Of a stretch of DNA of 43,361 nucleotides, positions 10,581 to 22,258 are shown one piece after another. This DNA is from Planctomycetota bacterium (lineage in GTDB: Bacteria > Planctomycetota > UBA1135 > GCA-002748355). Numbering within the stretch: position 1 is the first letter of the stretch; every line of letters starts with the position of its first letter. The translations under genes were made by a program, and so were the position numbers. The stretch spans positions 1 through 43,361 of the forward strand of contig JAJRTL010000042.1 of NCBI GenBank assembly GCA_024278315.1. Reading direction: 5' to 3'. A model generated the notes under the pieces. That model did not search any database and was not told the origin of the DNA. It saw only the letters and a list, made by a program, of their open reading frames with translations.

Positions 10581-10595
10581 AGGGCGCAGCGCCCT
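10581..10595. repeat. Inverted repeat AGGGCGC-A-GCGCCCT
   Basis: Perfect 7-nt arms read directly; lies between the dnaK terminator and the beta-helix gene. Confidence 0.5.
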
Positions 10596-10619
10596 TATCT
10601 GCCATTGCCGCGCCTGTTC

Positions 10620-10667
10620 AAAACGCGAACGGGCTGACCAGGATCCCTGAAGGTCCTGATCAGCCCG
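10620..10667 (-). terminator. Putative intrinsic terminator of dnaK
   Basis: CGGGCTGA-C-CAGGA / TCCTG-A-TCAGCCCG stem followed on the minus strand by TTCGCGTTTT. Confidence 0.75.
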
Positions 10668-10695
10668 TCTCGTGGAGGAACCGATGGGAAGGAAG

Positions 10696-12708
<2,013 letters not shown>

Positions 12709-12768
12709 TTAGAGAAGGTGTACTGCCCCAGGGGGCCGCCTCGTATGCCAGCTTGTCAGGCCGGAGGG

Positions 12769-14214
12769 TCAGCTTTGCAGAATGTCGCCCTCCTGGTCCT
12801 CCGCCGATGCACCGGGCCGAAGCAACTGGGGCTTACGAAGGACCCACAGATAGGCGAGGAGCAAGCACCAGGTGACCAGGAGGATCAGGAACCAACAGAC
12901 CGCCAGGCCGCCTGTGGCACCCGACAGATACCAGGAGAAGAGGAGAGGTTGGAGAAGCAAGCCGAAGAAGACGAGATCCAGCATCATCGGCAGGAAGCTG
13001 CGCCCCACTCCGTTCATCGACCCGGCCAGGACCAAGGAGGCCGTCGCCGCTGGATAGGCGAAGGCCAGATACGCAAAGTACTGACGCCCCACCTCCATCA
13101 ACTCGGGGCTCGGATCCTCGCTGAAGAACCGGAAGATCGGATCCGAGTAGAGGTAGAAGACGAGCCCAACAGCGAGCGAGAGACATCCTGAGAGCAGGGC
13201 CGTGGTCCGGGCGATCTGCAGGCAGCGACGGAGATTCCCGGCGGCACTGGTCTGAGCGACCATGGCCGTCGCCGCACTGGCCCAACCCACCCCTGCAAAG
13301 AGGACGAGGGTGTCCAATCGGATGGCGACCGAGAGCGCGCCATGGGCCGCCCGACCCATCAGGCCACCACCGATCAGGGTGATCGAAAGGACGAGGGCCG
13401 CGCGTGCCAGCATCTGGATGGTCTGGAAGATACCGATCGCCGACATCCTGTGGAGGGAACGCCGCAGGGGTTGCGGCAGCTGCCATCCCGGGCGTAGAGG
13501 TGATCCGGATCGAGACAACACCCAGAATCCTAGGACACAACCCAGGAGCCTGGCGGCGACCGTGGCCCAGGCCGCCCCTGCGACTCCATAGGCCGGGATC
13601 CCCAGTGGCTCGTAGCCGAAGATCAGGAATACGTCGAGCACGATGTTCAATGCATTCGTCCCCACGAGGAGCACTACCGTCCAGAACGCATTTCCCGCCG
13701 CACGTAGAATCCCGGTCACATGCATCAGCCCGAACATCGTCACAGTTCCGAGACTCATGATCTCGAGATAGCGGGTCCCAAGGAGCAGGCTCTGGCCACG
13801 TGCTTCCAGCAACAGGACCGACGGCGCTGCCAACCACCAGGCCAGTCCTCCCAGGAACAGCCCTGTCAGCAGCATGAGCCCGAAGGACAGATTGGCCTCT
13901 CTCCTCGCCCGCTCTTCCTGCTTGCGTCCAACAGTCTGGCCCACGAGCGCGACAGCGCCGACGGAAATGCCATTGCCGAGGATCATCGGGAAGAAGTTGA
14001 GCGTACTCCCCAGGTGCACACCGGCCAGGGCATCTTCGCCGAGCCTGCCCACCAGGACCAGATCCACGAGGTTGAACAGCGCCTGGGAAGCCATGGCGAG
14101 GGCCAAGGGCAAGCCGAAGGCCAAGACGCCGCGCAGAACCGGGCCTTCACTCAGGTCTCTCTTCAAGCTCGGGGTCTCTTCTCTTGGGGCCTGGGGATCG
14201 TGGCCATCCAGCAT
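12769..14214 (-). CDS. MATE family efflux transporter
   Basis: 12-TM protein, FGLPLALAMASQALFNLVDLVLVGRLGEDALAGVHLGSTL. Confidence 0.92.
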   Translation of the reverse strand: MLDGHDPQAPREETPSLKRDLSEGPVLRGVLAFGLPLALAMASQALFNLVDLVLVGRLGEDALAGVHLGSTLNFFPMILGNGISVGAVALVGQTVGRKQEERARREANLSFGLMLLTGLFLGGLAWWLAAPSVLLLEARGQSLLLGTRYLEIMSLGTVTMFGLMHVTGILRAAGNAFWTVVLLVGTNALNIVLDVFLIFGYEPLGIPAYGVAGAAWATVAARLLGCVLGFWVLSRSGSPLRPGWQLPQPLRRSLHRMSAIGIFQTIQMLARAALVLSITLIGGGLMGRAAHGALSVAIRLDTLVLFAGVGWASAATAMVAQTSAAGNLRRCLQIARTTALLSGCLSLAVGLVFYLYSDPIFRFFSEDPSPELMEVGRQYFAYLAFAYPAATASLVLAGSMNGVGRSFLPMMLDLVFFGLLLQPLLFSWYLSGATGGLAVCWFLILLVTWCLLLAYLWVLRKPQLLRPGASAEDQEGDILQS

Positions 14215-14236
14215 AGAGACCTGTCAGGCGGAAGAG

Positions 14237-14725
14237 CTAGCGGATTCCCTGCCCCACATACCGATAGGCGGCCGCCAAGACCCGACGTAGCCCCTTGCCC
14301 ACGGGATCCTTCTCCACCTTGGCGATCAGTACCAGGTCTGCGCCATGCTCCTGGGCACGCCCCTTGAGATGGGTCTTGGCAGTCTCCCACTTGAATCCCT
14401 CGCGACCCGCCCCCATCGCTACCTCGATCAAACCCAGGAAGACGAGGTTTCCCAGGGCGAGATCGGGAGCCTCACGAACCAACACGACAGGATGATCACC
14501 GCCCAGCGCAGAGGCCTGTCGTCCAGAAGACTTGAACACGGACCACGCACCTTTCAGCCGCTTGTGATCCAACTTCTCACGCCGTCGATCACGATCTCTA
14601 AGGAGGGCCTCTGCGACGGAAGCCGGCTGGGTGGCCATTGGGGCCTGGGGTGGCGCGGAAGGCTCCGAAGGAGACTGACAGCCGAAAGCCAATGGAAGCA
14701 GCCAATAAGGGAGGGTGGATCTCAT
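14237..14725 (-). CDS. Small lipoprotein of unknown function
   Basis: Lipobox LAFGC; 4-nt overlap with the secretin gene. Confidence 0.7.
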   Translation of the reverse strand: MRSTLPYWLLPLAFGCQSPSEPSAPPQAPMATQPASVAEALLRDRDRRREKLDHKRLKGAWSVFKSSGRQASALGGDHPVVLVREAPDLALGNLVFLGLIEVAMGAGREGFKWETAKTHLKGRAQEHGADLVLIAKVEKDPVGKGLRRVLAAAYRYVGQGIR

Positions 14726-16980
14726 TTCTCCTCTCCCCGAGCCGAGGTCCGTTTCTTCTCCAGGGCCTCCTGTGCGTCAGCCAGAAGACGATACAAGGCG
14801 CGAACGCGCGGGTCTCGACGATCCAGACCATATCCCAGCCCCTTCCCCAGAGTGGCACGTGCCTCCTCGAGCTGTCCCGACTGGATCTGGAGGTAGCTCA
14901 GATTGCCAAAGACCTCTGCGGGTGGTTCCGCTTTCCGGACCTGCTCCTCCAGGAGTTCCCGTGCGGTTTTGTCCTGACCTGTGGCCATCATCGCAGCTGC
15001 GAGATTGTTGGCCGTGATCGCGTTGGCGGAGAGCAGATAGGCGTGGCTCAGGTCCTTGACCGCGGCCTCGGCGGATCCGACCTGGAACTCGAGACTTCCC
15101 CTGGCCTCGAGGACCATGGGGTTCTTGGGATCGGTGACTCGCGCACGTTCCAGATTCCGGCGTGCTTCCAGGTAGCGACGCTCCCTGACTTGAAGGAGAG
15201 CTGCGAAGACGAGAGCATCCACGCGTTTCGGATCGAGATCGGCTACGTCCTGCAGGAGACTCATGGAGTTGGAAGTCTCTCCCAGGAGCCATGCCTTGCG
15301 GGCACGCCGCGCCTTGAGATCGGCGAGTCCTTCTCGGGTCACCGTCAGGGATTGGCCTTCCTTCGCGGGGGAGGATTGAGGCTTGGCGGTGATCCGGATG
15401 CCGGGGCGATCGCCAAATCCAGGCTTGCCCGCCAAGAATCCCTTTTCCCAATCCATCCCTCTATCGCTATTCATATCCAGAGGACCCCAGAGGAAGGGTC
15501 GCGCGGTGAGCACGAGTCGATCCCGTCCTCTCTTGTTCTCCTCCTTGATCCAGGCCGTATCCAGGATGCGTGGGACGAGAGTGAACATGAGTTCGACCTC
15601 CTCCTTCTGCTGGATCTGCTTGCGGAAGAGATAGCCCAGGAGGGGGATATCCTGCAGGAAGGGGATCCCCTCCGTGTCTTCGAGCTTGCGCGTCGTCCTG
15701 AGGCCGCCCAGCACGATCGTCTGTCCATCCGCAACCCGGACTTGCGTCATGGTCTCACGCGTATCCAGGATCGGTTCGGTGAGGGCTCCATCCGGGGTCG
15801 AGACCGTACCCGTGATCTCCACGACGCGTGGGTTCACGGCGACCGTGATGAGCCCGTTCTCGCCGATCTGGGGAACGACTGTCACAGTGATGCCTGCTTC
15901 CACGAAACGAACACTGTACTCCGTCCGTGGACCGCCTCCGGCATCGATGACATCCCTTTCGATGACCGGAACATTGCGCACCAGCCGAATGCTCGCTGGC
16001 TTGTTGTTCATCGTCGAGACCCGCGGGCTGGACAGGATCTGGACCTGTCCCTGCTTTTCGAGGGCATCCACGAAGAGGGACCACTGATTCGGCTTGAGGA
16101 TGCCAACGTTCATCGCCGAGGCCCCGGAACGCAGGGTCTGGTTGACCATGGCTCCGCCGGCCAATGTCCCGAGGTTGTTGGTCTGGAACATCCCGGGCAA
16201 GAGCGACCATTCGACACCCAGACGGAACTCGCTGTTCAAAGACACCTCGAGGAGTCGCGCCTCGATCGAGACCTGGGCAGAGAGTCGCGGAACCGTCAGG
16301 TTCAGGTAGTTGCGGACCCTAGCCACGACGGAGGGCGCGCCCTCCACTTCGATCGTTCCCGCCAGGGGATTGATCAGCAAGGAGGCCTGTGCCTCTGCAA
16401 TCTTCTCGAGATCCTCCTGGATCCCATCCCAGGTGGAAAGGTCATCCCCTCCCAATCCACTTCCTCCGGAGGATCCTCCCCTAGAAGTGGTTCCACCTCC
16501 TGATGCCGAACCGGAGGAGCCGCCGATCTGCCGCGGATCTTGACCCAACAGATCCACGTAGAACGTCTCACGCTCCTTGGTCCTGACCCTGAGGAACTCA
16601 CCATCCCATTCGTAGGCGAGGTCCAGCGTTCGCAAGAGGGTCTCGAATGCCTTCTCGACCGTGCTCCCCTTGACGTCGAACGTGGCCGTTCCCTGAACGT
16701 CGGAATCGACGAGCAGGTTGATGTCGGAGTCCTTGAAGAGCGAAAGGAGGACGTCACGGATGTCGGCGTCCCGTCCCGTCAAGGTCGCGAGAGGCGTGCC
16801 AGGGCGTCCGGAAGTCTGGAGACTCGGAAGGGGCAGTACGAGCATCGGTCGGAACGGATCCGGCTCGGGTTCCGCCGAGTGGGAGAGTTGCGGTTTCTCC
16901 GACTGCTGCTGTTGCATCGTGCACGACATGGAGCACAGCACCAGGACGAGAAGAAGACTCTGCTTGGCCGTAGGGTTCAT
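14722..16980 (-). CDS. Secretin lipoprotein (T2SS GspD / MSHA MshL-like) with C-terminal TPR extension
   Basis: Lipobox MSC, STN-like N-domain, Gly/Ser linker, secretin domain (VPVIERDV...ETMTQVRVADGQTIVLGGLRTTRKL...GIPFLQDIPLLGYLFR), then TPR-like helices. Confidence 0.93.
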   Translation of the reverse strand: MNPTAKQSLLLVLVLCSMSCTMQQQQSEKPQLSHSAEPEPDPFRPMLVLPLPSLQTSGRPGTPLATLTGRDADIRDVLLSLFKDSDINLLVDSDVQGTATFDVKGSTVEKAFETLLRTLDLAYEWDGEFLRVRTKERETFYVDLLGQDPRQIGGSSGSASGGGTTSRGGSSGGSGLGGDDLSTWDGIQEDLEKIAEAQASLLINPLAGTIEVEGAPSVVARVRNYLNLTVPRLSAQVSIEARLLEVSLNSEFRLGVEWSLLPGMFQTNNLGTLAGGAMVNQTLRSGASAMNVGILKPNQWSLFVDALEKQGQVQILSSPRVSTMNNKPASIRLVRNVPVIERDVIDAGGGPRTEYSVRFVEAGITVTVVPQIGENGLITVAVNPRVVEITGTVSTPDGALTEPILDTRETMTQVRVADGQTIVLGGLRTTRKLEDTEGIPFLQDIPLLGYLFRKQIQQKEEVELMFTLVPRILDTAWIKEENKRGRDRLVLTARPFLWGPLDMNSDRGMDWEKGFLAGKPGFGDRPGIRITAKPQSSPAKEGQSLTVTREGLADLKARRARKAWLLGETSNSMSLLQDVADLDPKRVDALVFAALLQVRERRYLEARRNLERARVTDPKNPMVLEARGSLEFQVGSAEAAVKDLSHAYLLSANAITANNLAAAMMATGQDKTARELLEEQVRKAEPPAEVFGNLSYLQIQSGQLEEARATLGKGLGYGLDRRDPRVRALYRLLADAQEALEKKRTSARGEEK

Positions 16981-16992
16981 GTACAGGTGGGA

Positions 16993-17016
16993 TAGGGGGT
17001 CGGATCCTGTCCCCTA
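16993..17016. repeat. Imperfect 24-nt palindrome TAGGGGGTCGGATCCTGTCCCCTA between gspC/pilP-like gene and secretin
   Basis: Read directly; 11 of 12 positions pair if two wobble pairs are allowed. Confidence 0.55.
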
Positions 17017-17032
17017 CCTGATCGGCCCCTTC

Positions 17033-17581
17033 CTAGCGGGGACTCAAGGCAAAGAAGAGCTTCTTGCCGCGGTACATGGTCTGGATTCCCCTGTCCAGAA
17101 TCTCGACAATCTTGCCGGCTCGCGTCAGATCTCCAACGCCCAGGATCTGACCATCCACGAGAACCCTGGAAGATCGCTCCGTCTTGAGGATCAGACGGAC
17201 CTGGAGCTCTGGGATCGGTTCCTCTTCGTCCTGTTGGATACGTGTTTCGAGGACCTCCGCGGATTCGCTCAGCTCCTGGATCAATTGGATGCTGGCGGCA
17301 CCGCCGGGAGCAGGATGCGGCTCCAGTCCGATCCAGGTGAAAGGATCGGGGATCTGCCGCGCCTCTCCGGTATAGGAGCCATATCGGCTCAACAGGTTGG
17401 TCGGGGACTTGAACCCTCCGTATCGGTGAAGCTCCTCGACCATGGGCACCTCACCCTCGGCCAGTGAGCTCAATTTCTCGGTGAGCAGGGGCCCCACACT
17501 CAACCACAAGGAGAATCCAAGGAACCCCATGGCGAGTGAGAGCTTCCAGATCGCGGTCTGCTTCTTCGGGGAGTCAGTCAT
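17033..17581 (-). CDS. GspC/PilP/MshK-like assembly protein
   Basis: One N-terminal TM, C-terminal small beta domain (VRLILKTERSSRVLVDGQILGVGDL), position between PilO-like gene and secretin. Confidence 0.6.
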   Translation of the reverse strand: MTDSPKKQTAIWKLSLAMGFLGFSLWLSVGPLLTEKLSSLAEGEVPMVEELHRYGGFKSPTNLLSRYGSYTGEARQIPDPFTWIGLEPHPAPGGAASIQLIQELSESAEVLETRIQQDEEEPIPELQVRLILKTERSSRVLVDGQILGVGDLTRAGKIVEILDRGIQTMYRGKKLFFALSPR

Positions 17582-18081
17582 CGGTTGCGGACTCCGATCT
17601 TGTGGAAGAGGATCAGATCCAACTCGAATCCCGTACGCTCCTCCCGGCCAGCAAAGACCCGGACTTCGTCGAGGATCGGAAGCCTTGCGTCTGCTTCCAG
17701 AATGGCGAAGAACCTGGCGATCTGCCCGGCCTCTCCCTTGCCGCGGATCTCGTACACCTGCTGACCGGGCTCCTGTCCCTTCGGGACGTTGATCTGGTCA
17801 CAGGTGATACCTGCAATGCCCACGGCGACCTCGATCTGGCTCAGAAACTCGGCCACTCCCGGATCCTCGGGAAGTCTGGGAATGTCCTCCTGCGTGGATT
17901 CCCTCCCTTGCTGACTCCGCAGGACCTCGACACGATTGATCTCTCTACGGAGATCCTGATCGAGTGTTTTCACCTCCAACTCTCCTGCCACCCAGCGGGT
18001 CAGCCCCACTCCGACCAGTCCACTGGCGGAGATGGGCAGCAAGACGAGAAACAGGGCATAGAGTCTCCGAGGCAGCTTCAT
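17578..18081 (-). CDS. PilO/GspM/MshJ-like protein
   Basis: N-terminal TM, coiled coil, ferredoxin-like C-terminal domain; ATGA overlaps with both neighbours. Confidence 0.65.
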   Translation of the reverse strand: MKLPRRLYALFLVLLPISASGLVGVGLTRWVAGELEVKTLDQDLRREINRVEVLRSQQGRESTQEDIPRLPEDPGVAEFLSQIEVAVGIAGITCDQINVPKGQEPGQQVYEIRGKGEAGQIARFFAILEADARLPILDEVRVFAGREERTGFELDLILFHKIGVRNR

Positions 18082-19493
18082 CCGTCCTGCCTCCATCGAG
18101 CCAGGATCAGGAAGTCCAACCAGGCCTCTTCGCCTTCGAAGCGCTCGACGCGTTCCCTGACTTCCACCAGGAACTCGAGTTTCTGCAGACTCTCTCGATA
18201 GGCCTTGACCAGATCCAGAGACCCAAGTCGATCCAGCCCCGAAGCTCTGCCCCTCACATAGAGGGCCCCATCGGGCTTGACGCTCATCTCCGCCAGATGG
18301 ATACCGGTGGGCACGTTCTTGCAGAACTCAGCCAACAGGAGACTGAGCGGGCGTCGAGATCCCAGGACCGCTCGCAGACGGGCTCTCTCCTCACGCGCTT
18401 CGATGGCATCCAGATCCTCCGCGATTCCCTCTCTCTCCGAACGGAGGTCTTGGAGCCGGCTCCGGTCTTCCTGGATCCTCTCCTGGATCTCGGCCCCTCG
18501 CTGCATCACCCACCCTGAACCCGCGAGCAACACCAGGGAGAGACAAGCGGAAAGTGAGGTCCACAGAACGAGCTTCTTGTCGAGCCTTCTTGGTCCTCCT
18601 CGCACACCGAAGATCGATATGGCGCCACCAGCGACAAGGCCATGCAGAATACCCTGCGTCGACTGCGTCAAGTTCCCTTCAGGGCTCTCGAAGAGTGGAG
18701 GTGCCGCTTCGAGCAGTGGCAACTCGCCTCGGATCTTCTCGACCTGCTCCTCCGACAAGTCGAGATCCGTGCTCAGCACGATACTCTCGGGGCGAGCCTT
18801 CCCCATGTCCCCGAGATAGTCGAGATTCCAACCCATCTCCATCGAGAGTTGATCGATCCAGAATCCATTCTCGGGGCCGCCCCCCTGATCATCGAGGCCG
18901 GGCGCAAGGATGTGGCGTCGCTGTGTGATGACGCCTCGTTCGAGGTAGACGAACCGGATGCGACCTGCACCATGCCCAAGGAACAAGGTGGCATCGGGCA
19001 ATGACCTCGGAAGCAGTCTCACAGCTGCTTCTTCCACACTTGTCAGGGAGTGGATCTCGAGACCTTCCCGCTTCAACGCATCCTTGATCGGACGCAGGCT
19101 GTTCTCAGGCAAGGCCACGACCGCATGCCGCCAGGCTCCCCGGCCAATCTTCTCAAGCTGACGTGCCCCCAGCAGGACCTGATCCTCATCGGGAACCGAA
19201 CCCAGGCGACGGGCCTCCCGCTTCATCACGGTCTTCAGGTCGGTGAACTCGAGTCTAGGGAGTTGAAGATCAAAATGTAGGAAGTTGGGGTCGCTCAGGA
19301 CGACATGGACGAAGGCTCCATCCTTGTCCTGGTCCTTGAGCACATCGTGCATCGCAAAGACAAGGGCGGACCCCTCCATGCTCGGCAAGGCGACTCGCCG
19401 ATGCAGCAGGACCTGGATTTTTTTGCGACGCACTTCCGCAACGGCAAGACTCAGCGAGCCCTCGTCGATCTCGAAAATGAAGTGCTTGGCCAT
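18078..19493 (-). CDS. GspL-like protein (PilM actin-like domain fused to PilN-like TM domain)
   Basis: PilM-like N-terminus, single TM near residue 315 (LVLWTSLSACLSLVLLAGSGWVM), PilN-like tail (PLSLLLAEFCKNVPTGIHLAEMSV). Confidence 0.75.
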   Translation of the reverse strand: MAKHFIFEIDEGSLSLAVAEVRRKKIQVLLHRRVALPSMEGSALVFAMHDVLKDQDKDGAFVHVVLSDPNFLHFDLQLPRLEFTDLKTVMKREARRLGSVPDEDQVLLGARQLEKIGRGAWRHAVVALPENSLRPIKDALKREGLEIHSLTSVEEAAVRLLPRSLPDATLFLGHGAGRIRFVYLERGVITQRRHILAPGLDDQGGGPENGFWIDQLSMEMGWNLDYLGDMGKARPESIVLSTDLDLSEEQVEKIRGELPLLEAAPPLFESPEGNLTQSTQGILHGLVAGGAISIFGVRGGPRRLDKKLVLWTSLSACLSLVLLAGSGWVMQRGAEIQERIQEDRSRLQDLRSEREGIAEDLDAIEAREERARLRAVLGSRRPLSLLLAEFCKNVPTGIHLAEMSVKPDGALYVRGRASGLDRLGSLDLVKAYRESLQKLEFLVEVRERVERFEGEEAWLDFLILARWRQDG

Positions 19494-19499
19494 GGAGTC

Positions 19500-20165
19500 T
19501 CAGGTACCCAGATCGTCAGCGGTGAAGAAGTTCCTGTCGGCTCCGGCTGAGCGCAGTTCGAATGTCGCTGCGTCCAATCGGAATGAGGTTCCGAATCCAT
19601 CTCGCTCGTATGCGGTCCCCAGACCGAGGTTCACCCGATCCAGAGACCAGGTTCCCGTCAGACTCCCTCCAGACTCCAGGAAGTTGGCCAACTGTTCGAC
19701 GATGACGCGCATCCTCTCCCTGGTTTTTCGGTTTCCAGGCGGGGAACCATGAACGACCACGGCAATATCGTCCGCCCCACTGCTGTCGTCCTTGCCATCG
19801 GGACCACGGCTCCAGACCTGCGCCTGGTCCGGACTGCTCGAAAGCGTGTAGAGATAGGATCCCTGCCCTGACCATGAATCCTTGATGGCGGTTCCCTGTA
19901 CACCTGGCTGGAGATAGACGGCAAAGAACCCTGCTGCCTGCAAGGACGGAGGAAAGCTCCCCTTGTCATAGTAGTAGGCATCCAGTGCTTGCGTGATCTC
20001 GGCGAGTTCGGCACGCACTTCACCCGACTTGCGGTGGTCGTGGAGTTTCACGAAGAGTGGAGTGGCCGTTCCGAGCAGGATTCCCAGCACCGCCATGACG
20101 ACGATCAGTTCGATCAGTGTGAACCCCTCGGCATCTTCGGTTCGTCCGCGTCGTCTAGAAGTCAT
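19500..20165 (-). CDS. Type II secretion/type IV pilin-like pseudopilin
   Basis: GFTLIELIVVMAVLGILLG prepilin signal; GPDGKDDSSGADDI motif; ATG overlaps the upstream stop. Confidence 0.88.
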   Translation of the reverse strand: MTSRRRGRTEDAEGFTLIELIVVMAVLGILLGTATPLFVKLHDHRKSGEVRAELAEITQALDAYYYDKGSFPPSLQAAGFFAVYLQPGVQGTAIKDSWSGQGSYLYTLSSSPDQAQVWSRGPDGKDDSSGADDIAVVVHGSPPGNRKTRERMRVIVEQLANFLESGGSLTGTWSLDRVNLGLGTAYERDGFGTSFRLDAATFELRSAGADRNFFTADDLGT

Positions 20166-20970
20166 CCTTGCTGTTCCTCCTTCCGTCTCGACCTGCGCAA
20201 GTGAACCCGAAGTCATCGGCGAGCAGATCGCGGCCGAAACCGTCCTGCCCCCGACTATCGTTCAGTCCCAGATAGCCCAAGAGACCATTCCGCCCGGTCG
20301 CGCGGTTGTAGGTCCTCCCCGTGCGTGCCTTCTTGATGATCTTCCGTAGTGCCTTCTCGTCGTCCCGGATGGCTTTGTCGAGGATCTTCTCTTCGCTCCT
20401 CGCCACGTAGATGCGACGTCTCATGGCCAGACTTCTCGTCATCAGACGGTTCCGGACCTCTACCCGCTCCTTGGCCGTCAGCGACTTGGGGCTGAGGTAA
20501 TCGGAGCGATACGCAAGCGCTCGAAGGATGCGCAGCCGGTTTCGAGTGAGGCCCCGCGCAGGCTGCCGGTTGAGGCGTGTCTCGATGATGTCGTCAGGAC
20601 TGTTCAGGATTCCATCCCGCCCACGTGACTGGACGACGAGCAGGTCCCCACGGTTCTGATAGACGATCTCCTGGATGGGCAGGAAGGGATCCCTCTTGGC
20701 ATGTGTGGGATAGTTGCCGGCGCTCTCTAGCTCAGCCATATCGACGGGGTAGATCCCGCTGATTCGGTAGACGTCCTCTGCTCCACTCGCAAGACGCTGG
20801 ACCCTCAATTCTCCGATTCCCTGTTTGGCTCGAGTCTCCCGCCCGAGCAGGCTCGGAAACTCAATGGCGGCCGCAAGAGCCACAAGGGCCAGGAAGATGA
20901 GGATGCTGATGAACACAACACCCTCCTGTCCTTCCTCTCGTTTCCCGGATGTGGATCCTTCTACAATCAT
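20155..20970 (-). CDS. Pseudopilin-like protein, possibly GspK-type (no Glu+5)
   Basis: EGQEG-VVFISILIFLALVALAAAIEF N-terminus, C-terminal GRDGRRNSKDDF motif, operon context. Confidence 0.6.
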   Translation of the reverse strand: MIVEGSTSGKREEGQEGVVFISILIFLALVALAAAIEFPSLLGRETRAKQGIGELRVQRLASGAEDVYRISGIYPVDMAELESAGNYPTHAKRDPFLPIQEIVYQNRGDLLVVQSRGRDGILNSPDDIIETRLNRQPARGLTRNRLRILRALAYRSDYLSPKSLTAKERVEVRNRLMTRSLAMRRRIYVARSEEKILDKAIRDDEKALRKIIKKARTGRTYNRATGRNGLLGYLGLNDSRGQDGFGRDLLADDFGFTCAGRDGRRNSKDDF

Positions 20971-22238
20971 TGCCCCAGACCCTTCATGGCTGAATAGAGC
21001 GTCGTGATGATGATCGCTGCCACCGTTCCGATGATGAGGCCAAGCACAATCGTGATGGCAGGCTCGAGCATCGAGATGGCCTTGGCGACTGCGGCCTTGG
21101 CCTCGCGTTCGTATTTTGTAGACAACCTCTGAAAGGAGAGAGGCAGGCTTCCTGAGTCCTCACCTATGCGCAACATGGACAGGGCCAATGGAGGGAAGAC
21201 CTTCTCCTCGCTCATCGCCTCGGTCAGGCTCGTGCCCTCCATGATCTTCTCCCGGACCTTGGCGAAGCCCCTTCGCATCGGTTCGAGGCTCAGGGAGTTC
21301 TGAGTCAGCTCGAGGCAATGGTGGATGGTGACTCCCGATCCCAGAAGCACATTCAGGTTGCGACAAGCCTGCGAGAGATTGAGGGTCTGAACGATCTTCC
21401 GGATGATCGGCACGCGCACGAAGAAGGAGACCAGTGCGACCCGTCCACGATCCGTCCTGGCCATCATCCAAACGCCGGTCAAGAGCGCGAATGTCCCCAG
21501 GATCACGAAGAGGACGTTGTCCGCCACGATCGATGAGACCGCGATGAGCGCTTTGCTGGCCGCCGGCAGGTTGTCGCTCACCTTGCTGAGAATCCCCGCG
21601 AGTCGCGGAATGACGAAGGACAGCAGGAAGAGTACGAGCCCATAGGCTGCAGCGAGTACGATGCAGGGATAGATCAGTGCGTTTCTTGCAGTGGTCCTCA
21701 ATGCCTCTCGCCATTCGATGAAGTCACCCAAGGCGCCAAAGGCCTGATCCAGGCTTCCGGATTCTTCTCCCGATGCCACCAGCGAGCTGTAGAACTCATC
21801 GAAGCTGCGCGGGTGCGCTCGTAACGAAGCCGCCAGGGGTTCACCCTGGGTCACCGACTCAGCCAGGGATTCATAGACCCTACGAGTCTTCTTGTCCTCC
21901 TCCTGGGCGATGAGCGCCTCCAGCGTGGTGAGGACGGGTACGCCGCTCTCCAAAGAGGTCTGCATGGACTGACTGAAGGCCAACAGGTTTTTGGACGAGA
22001 GGCGGATCCTGGATCCGTGTTCCGCCAGGCCTTCTTCGGTTCCCGAGTCGGGGCCGGCCAACGAAAAGGTCGCCTCAGCCTGATCGGGCTCGGCGGCGTT
22101 CTCCTTGATGGCCCTGGCTTTGAGCATAAACTCACCCTTCTCGCGAAGGGTGTCATGGAGTTCCTGCTCGTCGCCGGCGTCCAGGACAGCCGACGCCGAC
22201 TTGCCATCCACCCCCAGGACTGTGCACTGATAGCGCAT
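20967..22238 (-). CDS. gspF: Type II secretion inner-membrane protein GspF
   Basis: Two T2SSF domains, C-terminal LGLIIGTVAAIIITTLYSAMKGLGQ. Confidence 0.95.
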   Translation of the reverse strand: MRYQCTVLGVDGKSASAVLDAGDEQELHDTLREKGEFMLKARAIKENAAEPDQAEATFSLAGPDSGTEEGLAEHGSRIRLSSKNLLAFSQSMQTSLESGVPVLTTLEALIAQEEDKKTRRVYESLAESVTQGEPLAASLRAHPRSFDEFYSSLVASGEESGSLDQAFGALGDFIEWREALRTTARNALIYPCIVLAAAYGLVLFLLSFVIPRLAGILSKVSDNLPAASKALIAVSSIVADNVLFVILGTFALLTGVWMMARTDRGRVALVSFFVRVPIIRKIVQTLNLSQACRNLNVLLGSGVTIHHCLELTQNSLSLEPMRRGFAKVREKIMEGTSLTEAMSEEKVFPPLALSMLRIGEDSGSLPLSFQRLSTKYEREAKAAVAKAISMLEPAITIVLGLIIGTVAAIIITTLYSAMKGLGQ

Positions 22239-22258
22239 GTTCTGGGTCGTCCTCGTCC

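Noticed and set aside
14638-16503. 621-aa plus-strand ORF antisense to the secretin gene
   Set aside because: No recognisable family or plausible N-terminus; explained by GC-rich codon usage on the opposite strand
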